Assembly: GCF_038502225.1 (NCBI RefSeq)
Contig: NC_091325.1
Coordinates: forward strand, 30,207,966-30,271,965
DNA: 64,000 nucleotides
Direction of reading: 5' to 3'
DNA from: Cherax quadricarinatus
Lineage: Eukaryota; Arthropoda; Malacostraca; Decapoda; Parastacidae
Shown one piece after another: positions 23,419 through 35,568 of the stretch. Each line of letters begins with the position of its first letter. The first letter of the stretch is position 1. Below the pieces are notes generated by a model. The model had not been told where the DNA came from. It searched no databases and saw only the letters and a list, made by a program, of their open reading frames with translations. Both the position numbers and the translations under genes were made by a program.

Positions 23419-25263
23419 AAGCTGTTGTACAGCCACATCAGGAGGAAAACAACAGTCAAGGACCAGGTAATCAGACTGAGGAAGGGTGATGGGGAATTCA
23501 CAAGAAAAGACCGAGAGGTATGTCAGGAGCTCAACACAAGATTTAAAGAAGTATTTACAGTGGAAACCAGTAGGACTCCAGGAAATCAGAACAGGGGGGC
23601 ACACCAGCAAGTGCTGGATGAGGTACATATAACCAAGGAGGAGGTGAAGAAGCTGCTATGCGAACTTGACACCTCAAAGGCGATGGGACCAGACAACATC
23701 TCTCCGTGGGTCCTTAAAGAGGGAGCAGAGATATTGTGTGTGCCATTAACAAAGATCTTCAACACATCATTTGAAACTGGGCAACTCCCTGAGGTATGGA
23801 AGATGGCAAATGTAGTCCCAATTTTTAAAAAGGGAGACAGACATGAGACACTAAACTAAAGACCTGTATCACTAACGTGTATAGTATGCAAGGTCATGGA
23901 GAAGATCATCAGGAGGAGAGTGGTGGAGCATCTGGAAAGAAACAAGTGTATAATTGACAACCAGCACGGTTTCAGGGAAGGAAAATCCTGTGTCACAAAC
24001 CCACTAGAGTTTTATGACAAGGTAACAGAAGTAAGACAAGAGAGAGAGGGGTGGATCGACTGCATTTTTTTGGACTGCAAGAAGGCCTTCGACACAGTTC
24101 CTCACAAGAGGTTACTGCAAAAGCTAGAGGATCAGGTACACATAACAGGAAAGGCACTGCAATGGATCAGAAAATATCTGACAGGGAGGCAACAACCAGT
24201 CATGGTACGTGACGAGGTGTCAGAGTGGGAGCCTGTGACAAGCGGGGTTCCACAGGGGTCAGTCCTAGGACCTGTGCTGTTCTTGGTATATGTGAACGAC
24301 ATAACGGAAGGGATAGACTCAGAAGTGTCCTTGTTTGCAGATGATGTGAAGTTAATGAGAAGAATCAAATCGGATGAGGATCAGGCAGGACTACAAAGAT
24401 ACCTGGACAGGCTACAAGCCTGGTCCAGCAACTGGCTCCTTAAGTTTAACCCTGCCAAATGCAAAGTCATGAAGATTGGGGAAGGGCAAAGAAGACCCAG
24501 ACACAATATAGTTTAGATGGCCAAAGACTGCAAACCTCACTCAAGGAAAAAGATCTTGGGGTGAGTATAACACTGAGCATATCTCCTGAGGCGCACATCA
24601 ATCAGATAACTGCTGCAGCATACGGGTGACTGGCAAACCTACGGATAGCATTTCGATACCTCAGTAAGGAATCGTTCAAGACTCTGTATACCATTTACGT
24701 CAGGCCCATACTGGAGAATGCACCACCAGTTTGGAATCCACACCTAGTCAAGCACGTCAAGAAATTAGAGAAAGTGCAAAGATTTGCAACAAGACTAGTC
24801 CCAGAGTGCAAAGGTTTGCAACAAGACTAGTCCCAGAGCTACGGGGATTGTCCTACGAAGAAAGGTTGAGGGAAATCGGCCTGACGACAATGGAGGACAG
24901 GAGGGTCAGGGGAGACATGATAACGACATATAAAATACTGCGCGGAATAGACAAGGTGGACAAAGACGGGATGTTCCAGAGAAGGGACACAGACACAAGA
25001 GGTCACAATTGGAAGTTGAAGACTCAGATGAATCAAAGGGATGTTAGGAAGTATTTCTTCAGTCATAGAGTAGTCAGGCCGTGGAACAGCCTAGAAAGTG
25101 ACATAGTGGAGGCGGGAACCATACATAGTTTTAAGGCGAGGTATGATAAAGCTCATGGGGCAGGGAGAGAGAGGACCTAGTAACAATCAGCGAAGAGGCG
25201 GGGCCAGGAGCTATGAATCGACCCTTGCAACTACAAATAGGTGAGTACAAATAGGTGAGTGCA
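23419..25263 (+). mobile_element. LINE family F1, copy 2
   Basis: Longer copy of the element at 4354-5573. It starts just before the RT domain and ends with ACAAATAGGTGAGT tail units at 25232-25263. It lacks ORF1 and endonuclease. It is truncated at the 39-bp tandem repeat, as copy 1 is at a CA repeat. Confidence 0.92.
23425..25180 (+). pseudogene. Reverse transcriptase of LINE F1, broken
   Basis: Begins in the linker before RT (KKLLCELDTSKAMGPDNISP). It continues with [36 protein letters not shown] (first catalytic Asp), [15 protein letters not shown] and SLFADDVKLM (FADD), and ends in FFSHRVVRPWNSL. The frame is broken by a TAA at 23857-23859 in front of RPVSLT, a frame change near 24503 and a TGA near 24626. 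A 32-bp tandem duplication (TGCAAAGGTTTGCAACAAGA and onward) lies at 24775-24838. CR1/Jockey-type by motif texture. Confidence 0.92.
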
Positions 25264-25435
25264 AGTAAGTCACATTTACTAAGTCGAGAAATTATCACGT
25301 CTCCATCAGTGTCTTAATTCCTCTCATTTTCTGTGTTTCCAACATAGAAAATAATACTGATATTTGTTGACAACTGCTGACATTAATGTACGTGTAGTGA
25401 TTGCCAAAGTTATTTAGTGACATGTAAACGTCCAA
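25264..25435. other. No gene recognised
   Basis: Short unique stretch between the LINE tail and the satellite. Confidence 0.5.
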
Positions 25436-28400
25436 AGTCCCTGTACTACTGCTGTAATGTTACTGTACTACTGCTGTAATGTTACTGTACTACTGCTGTA
25501 ATGTTACTGTACTACTGCTGTAATGTCACTGTACTACTGCTGTAATGTTACTGTACTACTGCTGTAATGTTACTGTACTACTGCTGTAATGTTACAGTAC
25601 TACTGCTGTAATGTTACTGTACTACTGCTGTAATGTTACTGTACTACTGCTGTAATGTTACTGTACTACTGCTGTAATGTTACTGTACTACTGCTGTAAT
25701 GTTACTGTACTACTGCTGTAATGTCACTGTACTACTGCTGTAATGTTACTGTACTACTGCTGTAATGTTACTGTACTACTGCTGTAATGTTACTGTACTA
25801 CTGCTGTAATGTCACTGTACTACTGCTGTAATGTCACTGTACTACTGCTGTAATGTTACTGTACTACTGCTGTAATGTTACTGTACTACTGCTGTAATGT
25901 TACTGTACTACTGCTGTAATGTTACTGTACTACTGCTGTAATGTTACTGTACTACTGCTGTAATGTTACTGTACTACTGCTGTAATGTTACTGTACTACT
26001 GCTGTAATGTCACTGTACTACTGCTGTAATGTCACTGTACTACTGCTGTAATGTTACTGTACTACTGCTGTAATGTTACTGTACTACTGCTGTAATGTTA
26101 CTGTACTACTGCTGTAATGTCACTGTACTACTGCTGTAATGTTACTGTACTACTGCTGTAATGTTACTGTACTACTGCTGTAATGTTACTGTACTACTGC
26201 TGTAATGTAACTGTACAACTGCTGTAATGTCACTGTACTACTGCTGTAATGTTACTGTACTACTGCTGTAATGTTACTGTACTACTGCTGTAATGTTACT
26301 GTACTACTGCTGTAATGTCACTGTACTACTGCTGTAATGTTACTGTACTACTGCTGTAATGTTACTGTACTACTGCTGTAATGTTACTGTACTACTGCTG
26401 TAATGTTACTGTACTACTGCTGTAATGTTACTGTACTACTGCTGTAATGTTACAGTACTACTGCTGTAATGTCACTGTACTACTGCTGTAATGTCACTGT
26501 ACTACTGCTGTAATGTTACTGTACTACTGCTGTAATGTTACTGTACTACTGCTGTAATGTTACTGTACTACTGCTGTAATGTTACTGTACTACTGCTGTA
26601 ATGTTACTGTACTACTGCTGTAATGTTACTGTACTACTGCTGTAATGTTACTGTACTACTGCTGTAATGTTACAGTACTACTGCTGTAATGTCACTGTAC
26701 TACTGCTGTAATGTCACTGTACTACTGCTGTAATGTCACTGTACTACTGCTGTAATGTTACTGTACTACTGCTGTAATGTTACTGTACTACCGCTGTAAT
26801 GTTACTGTACTACTGCTGTAATGTCACTGTACTACTGCTGTAATGTTACTGTACTACTGCTGTAATGTTACTGTACTACTGCTGTAATGTTACTGTACTA
26901 CTGCTGTAATGTTACTGTACTACTGCTGTAATGTTACTGTACTACTGCTGTAATGTTACAGTACTACTGCTGTAATGTCACTGTACTACTGCTGTAATGT
27001 TACTGTACTACTGCTGTAATGTCACTGTACTACTGCTGTAATGTTACTGTACTACTGCTGTAATGTTACTGTACTACTGCTGTAATGTCACTGTACTACT
27101 GCTGTAATGTTACTGTACTACTGCTGTAATGTTACTGTACTACTGCTGTAATGTTACTGTACTACTGTTGTAATGTTACTGTACTACTGCTGTAATGTTA
27201 CTGTACTACTGCTGTAATGTCACTGTACTACTGCTGTAATGTTACTGTACTACTGCTGTAATGTTACTGTACTACTGCTGTAATGTTACTGTACTACTGC
27301 TGTAATGTTACTGTACTACTGTTGTAATGTTACTGTACTACTGCTGTAATGTTACTGTACTACTGCTGTAATGTCACTGTACTACTGCTGTAATGTTACT
27401 GTACTACTGCTGTAATGTCACTGTACTACTGCTGTAATGTCACTGTACTACTGCTGTAATGTCACTGTACTACTGCTGTAATGTCACTGTACTACTGCTG
27501 TAATGTCACTGTACTACTGCTGTAATGTCACTGTAGTACTGCTGTAATGTCACTGTACTACTGTTGTAATGTCACTGTACTACTGCTGTAATGTTACTGT
27601 ACTACTGCTGTAATGTCACTGTACTACTGCTGTAATGTCACTGTACTACTGCTGTAATGTTACTGTACTACTGCTGTAATGTTACTGTACTACTGCTGTA
27701 ATGTCACTGTACTACTGCTGTAATGTCACTGTACTACTGCTGTAATGTCACTGTACTACTGCTGTAATGTTACTGTACTACTGCTGTAATGTTACTGTAC
27801 TACTGCTGTAATGTTACTGTACTACTGCTGTAATGTCACTGTACTACTGCTGTAATGTCACTGTACTACTGCTGTAATGTCACTGTACTACTGCTGTAAT
27901 GTCACTGTACTACTGCTGTAATGTTACTGTACTACTGCTGTAATGTTACTGTACTACTGCTGTAATGTTACTATACTACTACTGTAATGTTACTGTACTA
28001 CTGCTGTAATGTCACTGTACTACTGCTGTAATGTCACTGTACTACTGCTGTAATGTTACTGTACTACTGCTGTAATGTTACTGTACTACTGCTGTAATGT
28101 CACTGTACTACTGCTGTAATGTCACTGTACTACTGCTGTAATGTCACTGTACTACTGCTGTAATGTCACTGTACTACTGCTGTAATGTCACTGTACTACT
28201 GCTGTAATGTCACTGTAGTACTGCTGTAATGTCACTGTACTACTGTTGTAATGTCACTGTACTACTGCTGTAATGTTACTGTACTACTGCTGTAATGTCA
28301 CTGTACTACTGCTGTAATGTCACTGTACTACTGCTGTAATGTTACTGTACTACTGCTGTAATGTCACTGTACTACTGCTGTAATGTTACTGTACTACTGC

Positions 28401-30785
28401 TGTAATGTCACTGTACTACTGCTGTAATGTCACTGTACTACTGCTGTAATGTTACTGTACTACTGATGTAATGTTACAGTACTACTGCTGTAATGTTACT
28501 GTACTACTGCTGTAATGTTACTGTACTACTGCTGTAATGTCACTGTACTACTGCTGTAATGTCACTGTACTACTGCTGTAATGTTACTGTACTACTGCTG
28601 TAATGTTACTGTACTACTGCTGTAATGTCACTGTACTACTGCTGTAATGTTACTGTACTACTGCTGTAATGTTACTGTACTACTGCTGTAATGTTACTGT
28701 ACTACTGCTGTAATGTCACTGTACTACTGCTGTAATGTCACTGTACTACTGCTGTAATGTCACTGTACTACTGCTGTAATGTCACTGTACTACTGCTGTA
28801 ATGTTACTGTACTACTGCTGTAATGTTACTGTACTACTGCTGTAATGTTACTGTACTACTGCTGTAATGTCACTGTACTACTGCTGTAATGTCACTGTAC
28901 TACTGCTGTAATGTCACTGTACTACTGCTGTAATGTTACTGTACTACTGCTGTAATGTTACTGTACTACTGCTGTAATGTCACTGTAGTACTGCTGTAAT
29001 GTCACTGTACTACTGTTGTAATGTCACTGTACTACTGCTGTAATGTTACTGTACTACTGCTGTAATGTTACTGTACTACTGCTGTAATGTCACTGTACTA
29101 CTGCTGTAATGTCACTGTACTACTGCTGTAATGTTACTGTACTACTGCTGTAATGTTACTGTACTACTGCTGTAATGTCACTGTACTACTGTTGTAATGT
29201 CACTGTACTACTGCTGTAATGTTACAGTACTACTGCTGTAATGTCACTGTACTACTGCTGTAATGTTACTGTACTACTGCTGTAATGTTACTGTACTACT
29301 GCTGTAATGTCACTGTACTACTGCTGTAATGTTACTGTACTACTGCTGTAATGTTACTGTACTACTGCTGTAATGTTACTGTACTACTGCTGTAATGTTA
29401 CAGTACTACTGCTGTAATGTTACTGTACTACTGCTGTAATGTCACTGTACTACTGCTGTAATGTTACTGTACTACTGCTGTAATGTTACTGTACTACTGC
29501 TGTAATGTTACTGTACTACTGCTGTAATGTTACTGTACTACTGCTGTAATGTCACTGTACTACTGCTGTAATGTTACAGTACTACTGCTGTAATGTTACT
29601 GTACTACTGCTGTAATGTTACTGTACTACTGCTGTAATGTTACTGTACTACTGCTGTAATGTTACAGTACTACTGCTGTAATGTCACTGTAGTACTGCTG
29701 TAATGTTACTGTACTACAGCTGTAATGTTACTGTACTACTGCTGTAATGTTACAGTACTACTGCTGTAATGTTACTGTACTACTGCTGTAATGTTACAGT
29801 ACTACTGCTGTAATGTTACTGTACTACTGCTGTAATGTTACAGTACTACTGCTGTAATGTTACAGTACTACTGCTGTAATGTTACTGTACTACTGCTGTA
29901 ATGTTACTGTACTACTGCTGTAATGTTACAGTACTACTGCTGTAATGTCACTGTACTACTGCTGTAATGTTACTGTACTACTGCTGTAATGTTACTGTAC
30001 TACTGCTGTAATGTTACTGTACTACTGCTGTAATGTTACTGTACTACTGCTGTAATGTTACTGTACTACTGCTGTAATGTTACTGTACTACTGCTGTAAT
30101 GTTACTGTACTACTGCTGTAATGTTACTGTACTACTGCTGTAATGTTACTGTACTACTGCTGTAATGTTACTGTACTACTGCTGTAATGTTACTGTACTA
30201 CTGCTGTAATGTCACTGCACTACTGCTGTAATGTCACTGTGCTACTGCTGTAATGTCACTGTACTACTGCTGTAATGTCACTGTACTACTGTTGTAATGT
30301 CACTGTACTACTGTTGTAATGTCACTGTACTACTGCTGTAATATCACTGTAGTACTGCTGTAATGTCACTGTAGTACTGCTGTAATGTCACTGTACTACT
30401 GCTGTAATATCACTGTAGTACTGCTGTAATGTCACTGTAGTACTGCTGTAATGTCACTGTACTACTGTTGTAATGTCACTGTAGTACTGCTGTAATGTCA
30501 CTGTACTACTGTTGTAATGTCACTATACTACTGCTGTAATGTCACTGTACTACTGTTGTAATGTCACTGTAGTACTGCTGTAATGTCACTGTACTACTGT
30601 TGTAATGTCACTGTAGTACTGCTGTAATGTCACTGTACTACTGCTGTAATGTCACTGTACTACTGCTGTAATGTCACTGTACTACTGTTGTAATGTCACT
30701 GTAGTACTGCTGTAATGTCACTGTACTACTGTTGTAATGTCACTGTAGTACTGCTGTAATGTCACTGTACTACTGTTGTAATATC
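25436..30785. repeat. 22-bp satellite, about 243 units
   Basis: Units of 22 bp, starting CTGTACTACTGCTGTAATGT and ending TA or CA, run without interruption for 5.3 kb. Most units differ at a single position (GTTACTG versus GTCACTG), with rarer GTAGTACT, ACTGTTGTAAT and TTACAGTACT variants. Rare variant pairs recur at about 27531, 28213 and 28983, 31 and 35 units apart, showing segmental duplication in the array. The last 600 bp are richer in CACTG and GTAGTACT variants. No coding frame. Confidence 0.98.
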
Positions 30786-31189
30786 AGTTAATACCTGTTG
30801 ACATCTCAGTACAATCAATTACCAAAATACACCCACTGGAACATACACCACAACACCTGCAAAAAATGGCGTATTTTTATACCATGTTTCACATACATCT
30901 TCTAATAGCTACCCAAAGTGTTATCCTCATCATTACTTTACATTCCACATTATACAATCTGTATGATGTAGAGTCTTATTAATTTTGTTCAGTTGCATTA
31001 ATAACATCTGCAAGTACTGATGTCACTCTCCAAGTGTATTACATAATACAACAGTCAACAGGAGCTCCACATCACAGGTGGTCTCACCCTTGAGAAGACG
31101 AGTTGTTAATAATCAATTGTCAGTTGCCTGCCAACCACCTTAGTGAACGGACCCACGTTTATAAACAGAGATCCATAACCAGGAAGAAA
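30786..31189. other. No gene recognised
   Basis: Unique-looking sequence between the satellite and the degenerate minisatellite. Confidence 0.5.
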
Positions 31190-32095
31190 GTTAGGTGTCC
31201 ACAAAGGGTCAGGTGTCCACTAGGAGAGTTAGGTGCTCCAAAGAGTGACAGGTGTTAACCAAGGAAAGTGAACATCCCCCAAGAGAAAGGCAGGTGTCCT
31301 CCAGGAGAAGCAAGTGTCCCCGAAGAGAAATATGCTGACAATGAAAGGCAGGTGTCTAGCAAGAGAGACTGGTGTCCACTAAGAGAACCAGGTAGCCACC
31401 AACAGAGTTTAATGCCTACCAAGAGAGGCAGAAGTACACCAAGAGAGGAAGATGTATTAAAAGAGGGGCAGGTGTCTAACAATTGAGCAAAGTCTTCACA
31501 ACATGTGCGAGGTATATATGAAGTGAGTCAGGATTCCACTTAAACGGCCAGTTATGCAGTAAGTGAGCCGGGTGTAATTCAACTCATTTAGTCCCCTCTA
31601 AAGTGATCCAGTTGTCCAGCAACAAAGCGTTGTGTCTACCAAGTGAGACAGGTGTTCAGTAATCGAGCCAGGTATCCATGAGTCCAGCCAGGTGTCCAAC
31701 AAATGTACGAAATATCTACCAAGTGAGCCAGGTGTCCACCAAGTACGCCAGGTGTCCACCAAGTGAGCCAGGTTTCTACAAAATTAATTTCGTGTCATCT
31801 GAGTGAGACATGTGTCAACCACGTGAGACAAATGACCTGTATGTGACACGAGAGTCCTCTAAATAATCCAAGTGTCTATCAAGTGAGCCAGGTATCCACA
31901 GAAGTGTTTCAGTTGTTCATGTAAGTCAGGCGTCCACCAAGTGTGCCAAGTGTCTACCAAGTAAGCAAAGTGTTCAGTAAGTACGTCAGGTGTCTACGTA
32001 AACCAGCTGTTCACATAATGAACCAGGTGTCTACCAAGTCAGCCAGGTGTCAAACAAATAAGTTAGGAGTCAGGAAGTAAACCAGGAGACCACCA
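31190..32095. repeat. Degenerate ~20-bp minisatellite
   Basis: About 45 highly diverged copies of a phrase like CCAGGTGTCCACCAAGTGAG. Neighbouring units differ by several substitutions and by one- or two-base indels, so the array is old. It ends about 75 bp upstream of the receptor ATG. Confidence 0.85.
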
Positions 32096-32169
32096 ATTAA
32101 GCTACTTGTTCATCATCCATATTTACCACAATCTGGAACTAATAACACAACAGTGTAAAGGTATCAAGT

Positions 32170-33375
32170 ATGGACTCGGGGGTTCCTGCATTTGTCCGTT
32201 TCCTGCGAATTTGGGCGCGGATGATGAGGTTCCTGGGTGGCTTTCCTTACCGCTGGTCCAACTACGTTACTGGATCTGGTGACTCTGCTCACAACCAGTT
32301 CGTTCCTCAACACTCACACTTTGGTCGACTCTTCTACAGCTCGTCACACATTACCAAAGTTAAACCTGCACACCGGAATCACCACATTCGCTGCGAGTCA
32401 GCCAGTAACTTAAACAGCCAACCTCATGGAAGAAAGATGAGTGGTTCTTGTGATGACGGACAGGACAGACACGGACAATGTACTGAGTGTTGTACCACGT
32501 TTCCAGGACTGCATCCCACCAGGGCTCTTACAATATGGTCTAACTTTATAATGGCGTTTTACCTGTTTATCTTCGTCGCTCTAGTAATTTGTAGGCAACA
32601 TCTCGACATGAATAAATTATATAAAAATTCTGGCACATATCTCGCTATGATGGCTGTTTATCAAACAGTGGAACTGCTGGTAACATTGTGTGTGTGTTTA
32701 CACATATTAATGAGCCGCACCAGTCTCGTCGTGCTGCTCACACACCTGGATCGCTTTAAACCTAATTCTCTGCCATTATCATTCATGATTAATCGTGATA
32801 TGTTCCTCATTTTGGTATTACTTTCCTATGCTACCATAGAAATTTCATATATATACATTTTTGCAATACGAATTTGTAACTGGTTATCAACCTTATACGT
32901 GATTTATACGAGTTTGAAAACATTTCTCGTAGTTATTAATTTCCTAGTATCAATAACGAACATTATTTCATTTCACGGAACCGGTTGTCTGGTGGCTGCT
33001 GTGCTAAATGATGTTAAACAAGAACTTGAACGCATGGAGAACCTTCAAATGAATGAGACAGAAAATATGAGAGGAAGCACTGTTCGATATGGTCAATACA
33101 CTCAGTGGCGAGAAGAGGCTAGGAAGGTTGCACTGGCTTCATGTAGTCGAGTGTCAGAGTTGTGTCAGTGTCAAATATTGATTAACAAACACTTCTGGAC
33201 ATCTACACTCACCTTCATGGCACGAGGCATCACCTACATGATAGTCACTATCTACATTGCTATTAAAGATGATGATTACGCACAACCACCGAAAATTATC
33301 ATTGGTGTTATTTTCATGTATTGTGCACTTGAGGTTGTCATCCTGTGCTTCACTCCAGATATTGTCACTGAGAAG
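32170..33375 (+). CDS. Gustatory-receptor-like 7TM protein, first exon(s)
   Basis: The frame begins at ATG 32170 and encodes 402 residues before a likely splice donor (GAG AAG|GTAATA, phase 0, after 33375). A hydrophilic N-terminus of about 115 residues includes FLRIWARMMRFLGGFPYRW, the short hydrophobic box common near the start of arthropod Gr proteins. Six hydrophobic segments follow at roughly 120-143, 155-180, 210-235, 240-268, 340-365 and 375-395, with a long charged loop at 280-335. In the 7tm_7 family the seventh segment with its TYhhhhhQF motif is usually on a separate last exon after a phase-0 intron, which fits the loss of the motif here. Gr proteins form ligand-gated cation channels in chemosensory cells. 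The last exon is not found in the window. Ligand and subfamily cannot be told. Confidence 0.72.
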
Positions 33376-33428
33376 GTAATATATTGTTCTGTTACTATTA
33401 TTACTGGTGACACCTCATCTCCTTGGTA

Positions 33429-33601
33429 AGTAAGACACATAGGCAACAGTTAGGCAGCTTTATTCCGGAACGTTTCGCCTACACAGTAGGCTTCTTCAGT
33501 CGAATACAGAAAGTAGGCAGGAACAGTAGAGATGTGAAGACGATGTAATCAGTCCATCATCCTTAAAGTCGTAGATTTGAGGTAGTCAGTCCCTCAGCAT
33601 T

Positions 33602-33607
<6 letters not shown>
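33429..33607 (-). mobile_element. Class C ribozyme repeat in the receptor intron
   Basis: Minus-strand 3' part of the same repeat as 56649-57069: GACTGATTACATCGTCTTCA, the hammerhead motif, then AATAAAG and GTTGCCTATGTGTCTTAC. It starts 53 bp after the predicted splice donor, so it lies in the receptor intron, if the intron is real, in antisense orientation. Confidence 0.8.
33465..33504 (-). ncRNA. Hammerhead-like motif 1 (class C)
   Basis: On the minus strand: TTCGA, core CTGAAGA, an extra A, stem II GCCTAC/GTAGGC with loop TGT, then GAAACGTT. The 3' strand of stem I is mutated (CCGGA instead of TCGA), so this copy is probably inactive. Confidence 0.7.
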
Positions 33608-33665
<58 letters not shown>

Positions 33666-33686
33666 CTCTCTCTTGTTAAATATATA

Positions 33687-33777
<91 letters not shown>
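33608..33777. repeat. (TC)n and (TA)n microsatellites
   Basis: TC repeat at 33608-33662 followed by a TA repeat at 33678-33777. The TA tract ends at the first bases of an F4 LINE 5' end. Confidence 0.96.
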
Positions 33778-33780
<3 letters not shown>

Positions 33781-33781
<1 letters not shown>

Positions 33782-34483
33782 GGTGACGTGTACTTAGCTC
33801 TGTGAAGACCTGTTTGTGCGTTCTCTACGGATTGAAGCAAGATGCCCTCCATCGAGCAACTTTACCAACAGCTTAAGGAAGAATTGAGGATGGCGAAGAT
33901 GGAGATTCGGTGACTGACCGAGGAAAACAAGAAGATTCGTAGTAGTCCTCCTGTTTTGAGTCCTCAGGTCAAGAAGGGAAACTGGTTAGTGGCTGGACAG
34001 CAGGGAACGAAGTTGACGATCAAGAAGACGGCATATGAGCGTATTTTATTCAAGATTGATGGACTGACCACATCGACTCAAGGCTGAGGGACTGATTACC
34101 TCATTCTCCTCCTGTTCTTCAAGTTACTCCTTTGTATGGACTGATGAAGCCACTGTGTGGCAAAACGTTTCCTCAATAAAGATACCCAAGAGTTGCACAT
34201 GTGTCTAATTCAACATACATCATTAGTAAGGCCTCACCTAGATTATGCAGCTCAGTTCTGGTCTCCATATTACAGAATGGATATAAATTCATTAGAAAAC
34301 ATTCAACGTAGGATGACTAAATTAAAACATAGCATTAGAAATCTTCCTTTTGAAGAAAGATTGAAGAGTCTTAAATTACATTCACTTGTTAGACGAAGAA
34401 TGAGGGGAGACATTCGACCTGATCGAAGTGTATAAGTGGAAGATAGGTATTAATAAGGGGGATATTAATAAGGTCTTGAGGAT
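33781..34483 (+). mobile_element. F4 LINE mosaic with an embedded class B repeat
   Basis: Three pieces in a row. First comes the F4 5' end (GACGTGTACTTAGCTCTGTG) and the start of ORF1 from ATG 33842 ([15 protein letters not shown]), with a TGA at 33911 in place of Gln; it stops near 34038. Then a class B ribozyme repeat (about 34040-34212). Then the RT C-terminal region of F4 in the same orientation (VRPHLDYAAQFWSPYYRMDI, 34213-34483). The last part is cut where the Gypsy LTR begins. The order suggests successive insertions or RT template switching. Confidence 0.8.
34130..34184 (+). ncRNA. Hammerhead-like motif 2 (class B, mutated)
   Basis: Core CTGATGA at 34141-34147, an extra A, stem II GCCAC/GTGGC with loop TGT. 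CAAAACGTT follows where the other class B copies have CGAAACGTT, so the conserved G12 is A. Stem I GGA/TCC with an outer CTTT/AAAG helix can be drawn. The G12 change should abolish cleavage. Confidence 0.75.
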
Positions 34484-35419
34484 TGTGAAGGCTTACTCAG
34501 CCCTGTAACAACTTCAGACAGTGTTACCAAGGCTGGCTCCTCCTCAGGAAAATTAATGAATAGAAAAAGAACAAAAACTGACAAACATAAACACTTCATT
34601 ATTTAGAAAACATAAAATATAATACACTTAAATATGAAATATTGATCCTACCTTAAAGAAAATGAAAAATGAAAAAAATATAAATGATATTCAACGCTAA
34701 TATATATATATAAAACTTGGGTGGTGTTGGTGACACTGCATGCTGTTGAAATCGTAGCCGTTGCTGATGATGGGGGGGAAAGCCGCAGGTGTTGGTGACA
34801 ACCCACCGGCTCATTCTTCACAGATTTTTTTAGCCGTCAATAATCCTTCCAGATGACAGGAAAGCAGTTTTTTTCCACTGCAATGATGAGGGGTTATATC
34901 CTGCTACTTGCATACACAAACAGGTAAGTGGATCAAAATTTGAGACGTCTCAGAACGTTAGTCCATCTCCTTCAATTTCTACTCGTTGATTAGCAGGTGA
35001 CCGTCTCCGTCCTTTCAAGCTGTAAAGAGAGACAGATTACCCACTGCTTAAGAAATCACTCTCCATGATAAGTACAATACCTAAAAGATGTGGTGATTAT
35101 TAAAACATTTTACCCTATCAAGACTGAAAGGACTTAGTTAATTATTGGTCAAAAGTGAAGCTTTCAACAAATAAGTCCACTAAAATATGTTCAGGCGTGT
35201 ACTTACAGTAGTGTTGGGAGCTGTGAGTCGAGTGATTTACTGTTTGACAGGAGCCCCACACGTCACCTTTCGGGGGGGGGGAGAGAAGGGAGGGGAAGGG
35301 ATAGGGAGCTAGACTGACCCTACCTTAACAAGCAGCCGGCAATGAAACTATCACTTTCTGGGAGGGGGAAAAAGGGGGGGGAATAGCGGGAGCTGGACTT
35401 ACCCTACCTTAACAAGTCA
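34484..35419 (-). repeat. Gypsy 3' LTR, distal part
   Basis: The plus-strand sequence begins TGTGAAGG at 34484, cutting into the F4 RT, which fits the CA end of an LTR read on the minus strand. The segment has no coding frame. It contains an internal duplication of a block ending ACCCTACCTTAACAAG (around 35315-35335 and 35400-35419) with G-rich stretches in between. The rest of the LTR continues at 41353-41520 beyond the inserted LINE. Confidence 0.65.
35409..35419 (+). repeat. Target-site duplication of LINE F5, left copy
   Basis: ACCTTAACAAG immediately precedes the LINE. CCTTAACAAG follows its poly(A) at 41353-41362. Removing the LINE and one copy restores a continuous LTR whose tandem neighbour reads CCTTAACAAGCAGCCGGCAA. 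Confidence 0.88.
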
Positions 35420-35568
35420 TTCGCTGCCTGACCACGGTAGTGTGCGGTAGTGCTCTGCACCCCTCTGCTGTGTGTAGGCGACCGCCCTTGTCAGTTACCT
35501 GGCTGCAGTGGTGTGAAGTGGTGCTGTCACACCTCGGCTAACAACTTAGGTGCACTGTGATCGTCAAG

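Noticed and set aside
23194..23628. Repetitive frames with GTPIIVFVTTLSV or VPTLSVVTKTMIG units
   Set aside because: The 39-bp repeat unit is a multiple of three, which opens frames on both strands; no start context or family resemblance.
25436..30785. CRISPR-like array
   Set aside because: There are no unique spacers; the 22-bp units are directly contiguous and the genome is eukaryotic.
33375..33429. Continuation of the receptor protein to the stop at 33429
   Set aside because: The residues after VTEK do not form a seventh membrane helix or the family's C-terminal motif, and a good donor site lies exactly there.
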